Assembly (NCBI GenBank): GCA_016840025.1
Contig: JAEOTF010000166.1
Location: forward strand, 21,144 to 85,143
Length of the DNA: 64,000 bases
DNA from: Candidatus Hodarchaeota archaeon
GTDB taxonomy: Archaea; Asgardarchaeota; Heimdallarchaeia; Hodarchaeales; YT1-039
Reading direction: 5' to 3'
Numbering within the stretch: the stretch's first letter is position 1; every line of letters begins with the position of its first letter. The position numbers were made by a program, and so were the translations under genes. Positions 45,046 through 54,935 of the stretch are shown piece after piece. The notes beneath the pieces were generated by a model. The model was not told the origin of the DNA and ran no database searches. It saw only the letters and a list, made by a program, of their open reading frames with translations.

Positions 45046-45744
45046 GTGGTTTTTCAGGTCAGACGAGCAGACATTTCATTCCTCGATACTCAAATTAGCC
45101 AATATCTCGCTATTGGCGTACTTACTTTCCTTTCAGGGGTAATAGTGCCTTTGGCGGCAGGACTAGCAATGACAAGTGATCCTCAAGATGGGGATTTTTT
45201 CGGGTTCAAAGGGTTTGGCGGACCAATGTGCACCTTCTGGGCAGTTGGGTTAATTATATCATGCGTTTTCTTTTTCATTCTATTTCCAAGATGGTACCCA
45301 CACGGTCTCATTTTCTTACTCCCATCTTTATCTTCTTTGGGATTCATTATAACACTAGGGCTGCTCAACCCTGACTTTTATGACATAGACTACTTCATCA
45401 CGTTTTTATGGCCAATAGCAAGTATAAGTTCACCTTTTGAAGAAATTTTCTATTTAATTCCTCTTACCTTTATACTGGGAGCCTTCTTCATGGTTGCGCC
45501 ATTCATTTCTGTCGCTATTTTTGTTAGCGATGCTTACTTCAAAAAACCGTTAGCTGTACCCCTCTTTCTCATTCCACTTACTGTACTTATGTCTGCTTGT
45601 TATTATATCCCTACTTACATCTCGATCAAAAAGGGGGGGTTGATGCATCCGCCCGACTGGATCTTCAGACCCTTGTTCATTTTACTTGCCCTTGGATACT
45701 CTGCTTTTCTGTACTACTCTTGGGCCACTGTTATTACCGCTTAA
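45046..45744 (+). CDS. Multi-pass membrane protein, unknown
   Basis: About 232 residues from GTG 45046. A perfect GGAGGT lies at 45033-45038, which decides this start over TTG 45031. At least six hydrophobic segments are visible (ending near residues 45, 80, 105, 165, 190 and 225). No conserved charged motif or family was recognised. It lies downstream of the ABC ATPase remnant with no partner gene. Confidence 0.65.
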   Translation: MVFQVRRADISFLDTQISQYLAIGVLTFLSGVIVPLAAGLAMTSDPQDGDFFGFKGFGGPMCTFWAVGLIISCVFFFILFPRWYPHGLIFLLPSLSSLGFIITLGLLNPDFYDIDYFITFLWPIASISSPFEEIFYLIPLTFILGAFFMVAPFISVAIFVSDAYFKKPLAVPLFLIPLTVLMSACYYIPTYISIKKGGLMHPPDWIFRPLFILLALGYSAFLYYSWATVITA

Positions 45745-45894
45745 TTTTTCCTGGGAGATAAAAGTCATATTTCTTCCCCAACATCCTCGTCTGGAAAAAC
45801 CAATCCATCATTCGGAGGTTTGGAAGATATTCCAGATCATTTTATCATTACATACATTGCCACATATAGAGATATTATTAAAAAAATAAATCAT

Positions 45895-46551
45895 TTAATT
45901 TATTGTTAACTGTCGGGAGTATAATACTCTAATATCTTGCTTTACAAATAAATACCAAACAAGACCAAAACAAGGAAAAGCAAGCAAAGATAGCACAAAA
46001 ACACCCAAAGCTTGGTTACTAAACATCCCAAATTTCACTACAAACAGCATTTGCACAGCGAGAAATCCAAAGAGATTGATAACTACCGAATATCGCGCCC
46101 AATTCCTAAGGTGATATAGTTTATATGAAGATATAAGCATAAAAACTCCCCAAACAGTAAAAAAAAGAGCGAAGAACGTTAAAAATGGGATTACGCCCGC
46201 AGATTGTTCTGCTGCTTCTTCAGGCCACCCATAGACGAAGTTCCCTGAACCTCCAACAAATGATGGTGCACCAGAATCAGGATCATTAGCGAGAGAGTAT
46301 CCCGGAATCAATAACGCCAAGCCGTTATATAGATTTATGAATCCTAATATACCCGAAAATAACGTCCACAGTACCAAAGACAACGGTTGATCACGGGTGG
46401 GAGGTGAATCATGTTCTGTACTAACCTGGCCAGTACCAAGACATACTTGACATATTTGTTCTTGAGCTATAGTAACACCAGTTTCACTGCGTTCGAATTT
46501 GGTCGATTGACCTGTAGCACGACATGCACGACAAGGACGTATTGACAACAA
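45895..46551 (-). CDS. DnaJ-type zinc-finger membrane protein, unknown
   Basis: The 218-residue protein starts with two CxxCxxxG motifs (CRACRATG and CQVCLGTG), as in the cysteine-rich domain of DnaJ. Four transmembrane helices follow (about residues 58-85, 125-150, 160-180, 185-205). The start is TTG, with GGAGGT immediately upstream. The combination suggests a membrane-bound zinc-finger chaperone or sensor, but no family is recognised. Confidence 0.65.
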   Translation of the reverse strand: MLSIRPCRACRATGQSTKFERSETGVTIAQEQICQVCLGTGQVSTEHDSPPTRDQPLSLVLWTLFSGILGFINLYNGLALLIPGYSLANDPDSGAPSFVGGSGNFVYGWPEEAAEQSAGVIPFLTFFALFFTVWGVFMLISSYKLYHLRNWARYSVVINLFGFLAVQMLFVVKFGMFSNQALGVFVLSLLAFPCFGLVWYLFVKQDIRVLYSRQLTIN

Positions 46552-46780
46552 TTAACCTCCAATGGGTTCATGAGGTCGATTGATCTAGTTAAAAGAATAT
46601 ATCTGTGCTTTCTATTAAAGACTAATCAAAAAGTGATAATATAGCTCATTCTTACTAATTGTGTATATTCTACTTTCTGCGCGCGGTTGGATCAAAATAT
46701 CCTGAATGCCATCTTAAAGATGAAAAAGGGTAGTTTTATGAATAAAACCTCAAATAGAGGGAATTTTGCTTAACAATTGT

Positions 46781-47587
46781 TCAAACACCATAACCTGTGA
46801 ATTTTTGGGATCCTGCTTTCAACAAAAACCAAGATAAATAACTTAAGAACAGTAACCAAAGGAGCAAGAATGCAACATCTATAATGGCCTGCTCAAGTGT
46901 AATAGGGGAGAGGAATAACATGACGAGTTCGTATGTGAAGAATCGAAATGGCAAGAAAGTAACAATTTCCTCGAGCCAAGGGGGAAATAGGTAAAGAGGG
47001 ATCAAAAGTCCAGAAAGAAATCCTTTTATCCAATTAACACCCATGGTGATGCCCCACACTCTTTCCAGCCAAAAAGCAAGAAGGCCTATACTGAAAAATA
47101 TCAGGAACTGGCATAGTCCGCTTAGAAATCCAAGAATAATGAAGATAATTATTGAGAAAGGATCAAGTAATACCTGGTCAGGACAGAATATTTCTAATAG
47201 CAAGAAAGCTATAGGAACCATTAATAGACTTGTAATCGTCAACCTACTGAAATATTCTGCGAGATGATTACTATAGATGGGTATGGGTCGTGTAAAGTAT
47301 ACAACCATATTTCCTGTTATGACCTCTTCTTCTACATTATCCGTTACTAAACGATTGTATGTTAATCTATCGATCAAGAAAGCCAGCATATAATAAGCCA
47401 ACAAATCTTGTGGTGTAATATCACCAAGATCAGTTGATGAAAGTATGGCATTCCAGAGATAGAAAAACATTATAACCCGTGCTGGGTAACTGATCAGACT
47501 AAACAAGAAGTTCTGTGTGTAGACTTTCAAGTTTTTCAAATGAGTGAGATATAAGGACTTTAGAATGACCATTTCCCGAATGACCAT
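46781..47587 (-). CDS. ABC-2 type exporter permease (second permease)
   Basis: About 268 residues from ATG 47587, which removes a 47-base overlap with the upstream permease. Six hydrophobic segments and the early PARVIMFFYLW and LVTDNVEEEVITG, then VVYFTRPIPIYSN, are typical of ABC-2 permeases of the PF06182 type. It is the last gene of an ATPase-permease-permease operon, 4 bases after the previous stop. Such exporters move drugs, lipids or peptides; the cargo is unknown. Confidence 0.83.
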   Translation of the reverse strand: MVIREMVILKSLYLTHLKNLKVYTQNFLFSLISYPARVIMFFYLWNAILSSTDLGDITPQDLLAYYMLAFLIDRLTYNRLVTDNVEEEVITGNMVVYFTRPIPIYSNHLAEYFSRLTITSLLMVPIAFLLLEIFCPDQVLLDPFSIIIFIILGFLSGLCQFLIFFSIGLLAFWLERVWGITMGVNWIKGFLSGLLIPLYLFPPWLEEIVTFLPFRFFTYELVMLFLSPITLEQAIIDVAFLLLWLLFLSYLSWFLLKAGSQKFTGYGV

Positions 47588-47591
47588 CTTT

Positions 47592-48443
47592 TTACCCGCC
47601 TGCTGACTCGTAGTGGCGTAATCCCGCCTTCCAAGCAATTTCTAAGAAGATATACCATCCTCCAATGACAATTAGCAGTTCAATAATTAGAATAAGGTAA
47701 CTAGAAAGGGCAAGCGAGCCGACCAAGAATAAAGAAGGCCATGTAGCTGCAAATATGATGGGCATTCCAACTGTTAAAAATGCCTGTAGAAACCACGGAA
47801 GTACGTTTAATGGATACCTGTAAAACTCAAAGATCATATCCACAAATTCATCTATAGCGTCGGCGCGTATCCACCAAAATGAGATACAGTTAGCTGTTAA
47901 TTGCATTAATCCGATAGCGAGCGCTGTGAGAACCACCATTACAAGTGTTAATCCCAAATAGATGAAATTCACCCGAACATCTAATAAATATAATAAGGCG
48001 CCAATTATTATAACATTGAGGATCAAGCGGTAGATTCCCTGAAACCTAATCTGTTCCGCAAGAAACGCAATGCGAGGATCTAATGGTCTTGTTAAATAAA
48101 TGTCAAGTCTACCCCTTTGAATTGAACGCCAAAACATGTGACACCCCATAAAAAACATCAGGAAGATTGCAGCAAAGATTTGAGAGAATAGATGCAAAAC
48201 TAAAACCGCACCAAACGTCCAGTTGGCAAATTGAGAGGTTTTTAAGAAAATCACTTGCCAGAATAACAAGCTGATGATCAACATAACAAACTGGAAGAAA
48301 ATTTCAAAGTAAAAGCTGACTTTGTATTCAATTCTTGAAAGAAATGACATCCATAAATAACGTTTGATGAGTTTCAGGTAACGAAGTTTACTGAATTCTT
48401 TCTCTAGACGATTTGGCCAAGACCCTTCAGCTAAAGTGCCCAC
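47592..48443 (-). CDS. ABC-2 type exporter permease (first permease)
   Basis: About 283 residues. The longest frame begins at 48551, but GTG at 48443 has a perfect GGAGGT seven bases upstream and avoids an 89-base overlap with the ATPase gene, so it is preferred. Six transmembrane segments are predicted, and the family signature GRLDIYLTRPLDPR occurs near residue 120. It resembles the following permease, so the pair would form the heterodimeric channel of the exporter. Confidence 0.83.
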   Translation of the reverse strand: MGTLAEGSWPNRLEKEFSKLRYLKLIKRYLWMSFLSRIEYKVSFYFEIFFQFVMLIISLLFWQVIFLKTSQFANWTFGAVLVLHLFSQIFAAIFLMFFMGCHMFWRSIQRGRLDIYLTRPLDPRIAFLAEQIRFQGIYRLILNVIIIGALLYLLDVRVNFIYLGLTLVMVVLTALAIGLMQLTANCISFWWIRADAIDEFVDMIFEFYRYPLNVLPWFLQAFLTVGMPIIFAATWPSLFLVGSLALSSYLILIIELLIVIGGWYIFLEIAWKAGLRHYESAGG

Positions 48444-48462
48444 AAATATACCTCCGACCTGA

Positions 48463-49455
48463 TCAAATGTTCCACTCGTAGATTTTTTTGATGATGGTTT
48501 CCAAGGATGGCTCACTGACTTTAATATCGGAAATTTCGACAGGGAGTTCAAGTAAGTCAGCTAATAACTTCCTAACGGAATTTTTATCAGTTTTCAGGTC
48601 ATATTGCCAATCGCTGACTTTAGTAATGACTTGATCAAACTCATTGAGCAATATTGACCCGTCACCATCTTTACGTAAGCTCACATGGACATTTCTTTCT
48701 TCAAACCTACCTTTAAGATTCCCGATAGATCCATTGTAAATGATGTTGCCAACGTGGAGAATGATGAGGCGTTCGCAAAGTCGCTCGATATCTGAGATTG
48801 TATGTGTAGTTAGTATAACCGTTGTGCTTTCCCGCTGCTGGTACTTCTTCAGAAAATCGGTTATTTCTTTCTTTGCAAGAGCATCAAGCCCAATCGTTGG
48901 TTCATCCAAAAAGAGTACAGGTGGATTGTGTATTAATGCAGCAGCGATTTCACTCCTCATTCGTTCACCTAAGCTCAATTTTCTCACAGGACGATTAATT
49001 AACTTAGAAAGTTGGAATATCTTATCGAATTCCTCAAGACGATCCTCGAATTCCTTTTTATCGAGATCATAGATGTCTTTATAGAGTTTTAAGGAGTCAA
49101 TGACGGGGAGATCCCAAAAAAGAAGTGACTTTTGGCCAAAAATCACCCCAATGTGTCGCGTATATTCCTTTCTAGACTTCCAAGGAATATAATCCAACAC
49201 CGTAGCTGTTCCTTCTGTTGGGGTCAACACGCCCGTTAATAACTTGATTGTCGTGCTTTTCCCGCTCCCATTGGGACCTATGTAGCCGAATAACTCTCCC
49301 GCTTCCACATTAAAACTAATAGAGTTAAGGGCTCTTAGATTCGATGTAGGCGGTAAAACAACATTTTTTATCTTAGTAAGGACACTACTCCTCTCTGGCT
49401 GTTTCTTTCTCACTCGATAATCCTTGACTAGACCTGAAACCTTTATGACAGTCAT
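48463..49455 (-). CDS. ABC transporter ATPase
   Basis: About 330 residues from ATG 49455; an upstream ATG at 49524 would add a cysteine/lysine-rich extension that looks unrelated. Walker A is GPNGSGKST near residue 64, the signature is LSLGERMRSE, Walker B is VLFLDEPTIGLD, and the switch histidine is in ILTTHTISD. The C-terminal 90 residues form a regulatory extension as in DrrA-type exporters. It is the first gene of the three-gene export operon. Confidence 0.93.
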   Translation of the reverse strand: MTVIKVSGLVKDYRVRKKQPERSSVLTKIKNVVLPPTSNLRALNSISFNVEAGELFGYIGPNGSGKSTTIKLLTGVLTPTEGTATVLDYIPWKSRKEYTRHIGVIFGQKSLLFWDLPVIDSLKLYKDIYDLDKKEFEDRLEEFDKIFQLSKLINRPVRKLSLGERMRSEIAAALIHNPPVLFLDEPTIGLDALAKKEITDFLKKYQQRESTTVILTTHTISDIERLCERLIILHVGNIIYNGSIGNLKGRFEERNVHVSLRKDGDGSILLNEFDQVITKVSDWQYDLKTDKNSVRKLLADLLELPVEISDIKVSEPSLETIIKKIYEWNI

Positions 49456-49740
49456 TTCGTGGACCAAGAGGGTGTAATTTTTTGCAGATTTCATTGATTT
49501 TTTACAGATTTTACATTTTTTCAATACGTTATCAATTTAGATTAATGGTTTAATCGGTAGGACATAAAGTGAGAGGGAAGCGAAAGTGAAAAGCTAAGAA
49601 AAGTAAACCAAAATTCTTGCTTAGAAAGAGCTCTTTCACGTTTTGGAAGACAGCGCGAATTTAGTCCAATATTGGTCTAATTTTTTCTCTTCTTTTCAAG
49701 TTTTGGATTTTAAAGGAGTGAGAGATAACAATTACATGAA

Positions 49741-51774
49741 ATGGCAATCATGAATCTTAGTACAAAAAACCTGCTACGATACGATAGAGAACAGACTAGA
49801 TCTTCCAAAATTATGTCCTTTGACAGCCCTAGTGTGCAAGAATGGTTTGATGCCATTAATCAGGAACAAAATGCTAAGCTGAAACAAAGTTGGCAAGAAG
49901 CAGTTCCCGTTACGCTCACATCCTTGAAAAAGAGAGATGAAGACTATCTGTTATTTGTAAGGCTTAGAAACAATTTACCTAGTTGGGTAAAGGAGGGGAA
50001 GATAGTAAGTATAGGCAGGAAACAACAGGATACCAAATTAACAGACGGCAGAATTTTGGTTATCGGAGAGAAGGAAGGGGATTCTAACACTAGACTCTGC
50101 ATGCTTCGGACAACACACCGAGAAATTGAGAAAACAATGAACCAGGGACCGAAACAATGGCTCCTACCCTTTTCGAGCGTTCCCTACAACTACATGCGAG
50201 ATAATGTAATGAAAATCTTGGTGAAAAATAATACACCTATGGCAAAAGCACTATTAACTGGGGAGAATATTACAAGCAACACCCTAGATGTGATTCAGGG
50301 ACCTCCAGGGACAGGAAAAACCACAACAATCGGCGAAGTATGCTTAGAACTGTATAACCGATACGGACAAACCCACAAACAAGATAATACCCCGCATTCA
50401 AGAATGAGCGATCCTCCTAAAGTGTTACTCACTGCTTTCACTCATAAAGCATGTGTCAATCTAGCTGAGAAACTCGATGAACTAAAAGTTCCATTCATTT
50501 CTATGAATGTCCGTGGACTACCCGATTATCTTCGAGAGAAATATGACCTTAATCATGTTACCGAACGAGCTCTTCTCAACATTCGGAAGGTAAAAACACG
50601 TAATCTTGTTGTTAATTGGAAACGCCATAAACAAGTAATCAAACGCCAAATTCTGGACCAAATCATGTTCATTATTTGTACCTCGATGACAGCTCCAAAA
50701 CGATTTGGTATGAAGAATACAGCACCTTTCCAACTTACCATTGTGGATGAGGGAAGTCAAATGCCATTACCGATTCTAGCAGGTGTCATTTCATTAGCGG
50801 AAGGGGCAGTAGTTGTTGGTGATCCCATCCAACTTCCTCCGGTTGTTACTGCACCATATCTAGGAGAAGAAGAGAAAACCAAAGTTAACCCGCTCATGTA
50901 TACAGTTTATGACAAAATTCAAAGACAAAAGATTGAATTCCTAGACAAACAATACCGTGGACACCCCGAAATCTTCATGTTAGTCTCCGGGCTATTCTAT
51001 GATGGGCAGATCCGTACAGGGCAGTACATTCCCCGTCTTCTTGATTATCCCGTCATAGAGTTTATCGACACCTCTTCTTATGAACCGCAAGAGTATAATC
51101 GGGTGAATTATCTAGAAGCGGAAGTTTGTCAGAACCTCATTGATCAGTTGGTCGCTAAAGAGTCCTCTCAACCTTTGAAAGTGGGTGTAATTACGCCCTT
51201 CCATACACAAGCAGCTTATCTACGGAGAGTACTCCATTCTCTTCCTTCTTCAGTTCAGTTAGATATAGGAACGGTACATGTAGCGCAAGGGCGAACGTAT
51301 GATTGTGTCATCCTCTCACTTTCGGCAACAACTCCCTCTCCTTTCCTGAATCCTCCTAAAAAATGGCTATTACGTTTGAAAAAATATCTAGAATTGATTC
51401 ATCATCGTTTGAAAAGAGAAGCGATCTCAATCGAAGAACTAAAGTACTCGAATTATCTAACACAGCTTCAACAAGTGTATAATCGTTGGGTTGAGTATTT
51501 AGAGCCTTTTAATGGAGAAAATGATAAGAACAGCAGCTCCCCACTTCGATTACGACTATTTAAGGACGTGGAGACGGATTTTGTCTTTGATTTAGAAACC
51601 AATGAAGAGTTACCAGAGAATGATTTTGCCCCGAATATATTCAATGTAGCTCTGAGTCGAGCCCGTCATCGCTTAGTGGTCATTGGACATTTTGACACCC
51701 TACATCAGAACCCCCTCGTAAATCTTATTCATTCGTGGGCGGATATTTTTGGCCAAGTAAGACTATTAGAATAG
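49741..51774 (+). CDS. UPF1-like superfamily 1 helicase
   Basis: The 677-residue protein has all main SF1B helicase motifs: QGPPGTGKTTT near residue 186 (motif I), TAFTHKACVNL (Ia), TIVDEGSQMPLP (II), VVVGDPIQLPP (III), DKQYRGHPEI (IV), VGVITPFHTQA (V), TVHVAQGRTYD and NVALSRARHRLVV (VI). The order is that of UPF1/SMUBP2/Dna2-type enzymes acting on RNA or DNA. The N-terminal 120 residues contain a beta-rich stretch that could be the OB-like stalk. A long loop lies between motifs V and VI (residues 540-610). It stands alone with no operon partner. Confidence 0.9.
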   Translation: MAIMNLSTKNLLRYDREQTRSSKIMSFDSPSVQEWFDAINQEQNAKLKQSWQEAVPVTLTSLKKRDEDYLLFVRLRNNLPSWVKEGKIVSIGRKQQDTKLTDGRILVIGEKEGDSNTRLCMLRTTHREIEKTMNQGPKQWLLPFSSVPYNYMRDNVMKILVKNNTPMAKALLTGENITSNTLDVIQGPPGTGKTTTIGEVCLELYNRYGQTHKQDNTPHSRMSDPPKVLLTAFTHKACVNLAEKLDELKVPFISMNVRGLPDYLREKYDLNHVTERALLNIRKVKTRNLVVNWKRHKQVIKRQILDQIMFIICTSMTAPKRFGMKNTAPFQLTIVDEGSQMPLPILAGVISLAEGAVVVGDPIQLPPVVTAPYLGEEEKTKVNPLMYTVYDKIQRQKIEFLDKQYRGHPEIFMLVSGLFYDGQIRTGQYIPRLLDYPVIEFIDTSSYEPQEYNRVNYLEAEVCQNLIDQLVAKESSQPLKVGVITPFHTQAAYLRRVLHSLPSSVQLDIGTVHVAQGRTYDCVILSLSATTPSPFLNPPKKWLLRLKKYLELIHHRLKREAISIEELKYSNYLTQLQQVYNRWVEYLEPFNGENDKNSSSPLRLRLFKDVETDFVFDLETNEELPENDFAPNIFNVALSRARHRLVVIGHFDTLHQNPLVNLIHSWADIFGQVRLLE

Positions 51775-52021
51775 TACCACTGGATTTCGCCGTTTTTGAT
51801 TATTCAAAACACTCATTTAACACGCCCTTATTCACTCTCTATTTTTTTACTCTTTTATTAGTTTTTTAAGTTCCACCCACAGAGAATCACCCTTTATTGA
51901 TTTTTGTCGGATATATGACCTATGTTCAGCTGCTCATTAGTGACACCCTGCCCTTAAAACAGATTTTACTTTTTTTTGGATCTTTTTTTTGTGTATGAGA
52001 AAATAAACATGGTAAGAAAAA

Positions 52022-52204
52022 ATGAGTGAAGAAATGGATCTAGTCCAAGCAATTTTAAATAATGATCTCCGCATCCAAGGGTTTGTATCTCAAGTTGAAA
52101 AACAGTTTCAGGGAAAAACATTAGACCTAATTATTTCTGGTCTTCTCGCTCAATCAGCGGAGTCTGGTGCCGTTCCTCAAGGATTTTATACCCTCGGTTA
52201 CTAA
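52022..52204 (+). CDS. Small hypothetical protein, 60 residues
   Basis: The frame starts at ATG 52022 and encodes an acidic, helix-forming peptide (MSEEMDLVQAILNNDLRIQG, then FVSQVEKQFQGKTLD). Residue composition is protein-like with hydrophobic heptads. It has no recognised family and a weak ribosome-binding site. Confidence 0.4.
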   Translation: MSEEMDLVQAILNNDLRIQGFVSQVEKQFQGKTLDLIISGLLAQSAESGAVPQGFYTLGY

Positions 52205-52275
52205 GTTATACTCGTTTTTTTGGAATCATAGTTACTTATAATGTGTTCAAACCGAGAATGGTTATTCAGTTCTTA

Positions 52276-52407
52276 TCACTGGCTCATGCTAGCTAATTCC
52301 TTAAACGCCTTTTCAAAACGATTTAGGATTTCATTAATATCTTCAATCTGCACATTTTTCAAAGAGGCACAGTAAACCACAATTTTATGACCTAAAGAAA
52401 GAGCCTA
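52276..52407 (-). pseudogene. Short coding remnant of unknown gene
   Basis: A minus-strand stretch of about 42 codons reads LSLGHKIVVYCASLKNVQIE, then INEILNRFEKAFKELA before a stop. This is an alternating strand then amphipathic helix that looks like the end of a real protein. It is cut by an in-frame TAG just upstream (about 52408) and has no start. The rest of the 52205-52768 gap is A/T-rich with nothing else visible. Confidence 0.35.
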
Positions 52408-52768
52408 TTTGAGTCTTCACTTCTATCTAGGTAATTACGTCGGATGACTGAAGTAACTTCATTTTCAGTCTAGTCTCTATCACTCTTTTATTTTCTCTTA
52501 TAGTAGTTTATAAAGGCATTAGGGAATGAGTATAGTCGGTTGATTGGTATTAATAAATTTTGTAGATTAAATATTCTTTTTGGCACCAGACTATAACTGA
52601 TATCTACTTTAAGATATTTAATAGTGGTGTTAGAAAGTGAAATTGCCTCCACCTGGGAGCCCTAACGGTCCTCCAAAATGATCGGTATTTAAAAAAAATT
52701 CGCTCCCTTTTTCTTTTATTTCTGCTAACTTTTTGATAAAATCATCAGTATTAATTAATTTATTAACA

Positions 52769-54214
52769 TTAGACTAGTAGATCGTAAATATGGGGGAGTT
52801 TGGGGGACTGCCAACACGAAATTTTGAAATTATACCAATTCTCTTGAATAGAGTTAGATATTTTTGTCCAATAAACGCGTTTGAGTGCTCTAAACCCATG
52901 TAATTCAAGTAATTTTGGAGAAACATCGGGTACATATAAACGAAAAATTCTTTCATCCCAGATTTGATTTTCTTTATTGAATGATTCAAGCATTTCAGAA
53001 CGTGCATAGAGAAAACCTTGTGCTTCATCATGAAGCAAAGCTTGATTACCTTCTAGGATTTTTTCAGGAGAATAATGAAGAAGATTGCTATAAAAGTAGG
53101 GGGTGAGAATTCGTTTTTGAAATAGTTTGGTTGCTTCTTGATGAACTCCTGTTACGTCTGTTTTTAGATGTAAAGCCAGTTTATAAAACGGGAGCAGGCA
53201 ATTAAGTTCATTTACTTTCATGTCCTTATAGAATGCGATAGGTGTTATGTAGGTTTTAACAATCTGAAACAGCCGCTTATCAAGCAGAATTTCATTGGTT
53301 TTATACTCAAATTCTGTTTGAAAACCATATTTTGCTCGCGCTATGTCTTTAGGAGTCCATCGTTCTTTATAGAGAACACCAAAGTTCTGATAAATCCGTT
53401 CATTTATTCTACGGTACAATTGAACTCGGTTTTTGCCTGCCCATTCGGTTAGTTTATTCTCTTGAGCAATTGGATATGCAAACTCTGTAGAAAAACGTAT
53501 GAGATCCCCATCGAACCCTTCATGAGATCGCTTAAGTGAGCCATGTACTTCACAACGATATGCTAAAGGCTTAAATCTTTCTATCAATTGTTGTAGGTGG
53601 TGAAATGAGTTAACTTGGACTTCTGCCCTCAACCAATATAAACCAATTGCTTCAAAGGCAACCATACATCCGAAAGCCATCTCAAATTTTTGTAAATAAG
53701 AATTAAGTTCATTAAGTGGGATTTTCATTTGCTTTGTGAGCTTGTTGAGTGTTAAATTGCCTTTTATTTGTTCACAAGCTTCACCAATTCCAAAAAGCGT
53801 TGAAATGTCTTCTTCTGGGATCTTTGGGATAGAAAAATTGTTAGATGACGATAAACAACATGATTCCAACTCGAAAACTAATGCAGTTGGTTTGTGCAGA
53901 ATGGCTTTAGTTATTTGTTGAAATAAACGAAACGCGATTTTAGGCTGATCAAAAGTAAGATAGAGGCGTATTTTCCATGCACAATAAGCTAATAATTCAA
54001 CACGGTAATTTGGCTCTGGAGACCGGTTATCCCAGATTTTTTGGAATTTTGTATAGAGTTCTTCACTATCCTCAGGAGAAGAGAAATGGTTTGCAATAAG
54101 CCACGCAATATCCGCAACTGCAGGACGAAGTTCAGGTGAAATCTTAGGTAAAACATTTGCTGTGAATGCCCAAATAGCTTCTCTAAATTTTAAGACACGG
54201 TTGTCTATAGACAT
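52769..54214 (-). CDS. Hypothetical protein, 481 residues
   Basis: The protein is not recognised. It is soluble and mostly helical, with many leucine, phenylalanine and charged residues and no membrane segment, signal or metal-binding cluster. A small helix-turn-helix-like stretch (GNLTLNKLTKQMKIPLNELN) is near residue 157. Composition is consistent with neighbouring genes. It is transcribed alone. Confidence 0.7.
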   Translation of the reverse strand: MSIDNRVLKFREAIWAFTANVLPKISPELRPAVADIAWLIANHFSSPEDSEELYTKFQKIWDNRSPEPNYRVELLAYCAWKIRLYLTFDQPKIAFRLFQQITKAILHKPTALVFELESCCLSSSNNFSIPKIPEEDISTLFGIGEACEQIKGNLTLNKLTKQMKIPLNELNSYLQKFEMAFGCMVAFEAIGLYWLRAEVQVNSFHHLQQLIERFKPLAYRCEVHGSLKRSHEGFDGDLIRFSTEFAYPIAQENKLTEWAGKNRVQLYRRINERIYQNFGVLYKERWTPKDIARAKYGFQTEFEYKTNEILLDKRLFQIVKTYITPIAFYKDMKVNELNCLLPFYKLALHLKTDVTGVHQEATKLFQKRILTPYFYSNLLHYSPEKILEGNQALLHDEAQGFLYARSEMLESFNKENQIWDERIFRLYVPDVSPKLLELHGFRALKRVYWTKISNSIQENWYNFKISCWQSPKLPHIYDLLV

Positions 54215-54382
54215 ACTAATAACTTCACCATTAGTTCACATAAACTTCTACTACTAAAAAAAATCAAATTCCAGCGATTTCATGATTAAAAGCTTCTTTT
54301 TTTTAAATTTGAGGAAATTTATAAAGCACTCTTTAGACCTTTATAAAGCAATATAAAGAATTGTGGGTGAGGTTATGAGATC

Positions 54383-54739
54383 ATGCTTATTAATAAAGCA
54401 TCAGCCTGTCAATACTATTCATCTCGAGGGTGTTGCACAGTTCTTAAATTAAAACTTGAAGACTGCCCAGTAGGGTGTTCCTTTTTTCAGGTAAGAGAGA
54501 AAAATTATACCCCGCCTCCCGACATTATTGAAGAGTGCCGTTTCCTTCAACAGGAAGGCATTCACTCTGTTTGTTGTAAGAAAGGAGTTATTATGCCTTC
54601 TTGTACCGCATGCCAATATTATGAATCCCTTGATGATTATGATCATCATCCCCCAGTGACCGGATCAATGTTCCAAACATCGGTTTCCTCTTTTGATGAA
54701 GTTTTGAGAGAAGTAGATGTAAGAAGAGAAGAGTTATGA
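54383..54739 (+). CDS. Cysteine-rich hypothetical protein
   Basis: The 118-residue protein has ten cysteines. There are two CQYY segments (ASACQYYSSRGCC near residue 8 and TACQYYESL near 75), with further cysteines at CPVGC, ECRF and VCCKKG. Such spacing suggests metal or cluster binding. The family is not known to me. A possible RNA structure follows its stop codon. Confidence 0.6.
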   Translation: MLINKASACQYYSSRGCCTVLKLKLEDCPVGCSFFQVREKNYTPPPDIIEECRFLQQEGIHSVCCKKGVIMPSCTACQYYESLDDYDHHPPVTGSMFQTSVSSFDEVLREVDVRREEL

Positions 54740-54752
54740 GGTGGGAATCTGC

Positions 54753-54845
54753 GTCTCGACCCTCTTTCCTCTGTGAGATTCCCCTTCCTAAAACATTACA
54801 TCTCTTTCCTTAATAGGAAAGGGGATTCTTAATCTGGTACGAGAC
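54753..54845 (+). ncRNA. Possible structured RNA between the cysteine-rich gene and glycerate kinase
   Basis: An outer stem GTCTCG (54753-54758)/CGAGAC (54840-54845) encloses an inner stem GATTCCCCTTCCT (54777-54789)/AGGAAAGGGGATTC (54815-54828), the latter with one mismatch and one bulge. The loop is about 25 bases. The two nested stems could form in an RNA starting from the upstream gene. They could be a leader of the kinase gene or a 3' untranslated structure. No known riboswitch was recognised. Confidence 0.35.
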
Positions 54846-54935
54846 ACAGACCACAAACTCTTTCTCTTTTCCTCTTTTAAAGGTCTGAACAAAAGGGGAT
54901 AACTAAATAAAAATTACAAATAGCCTTTGTAATTG

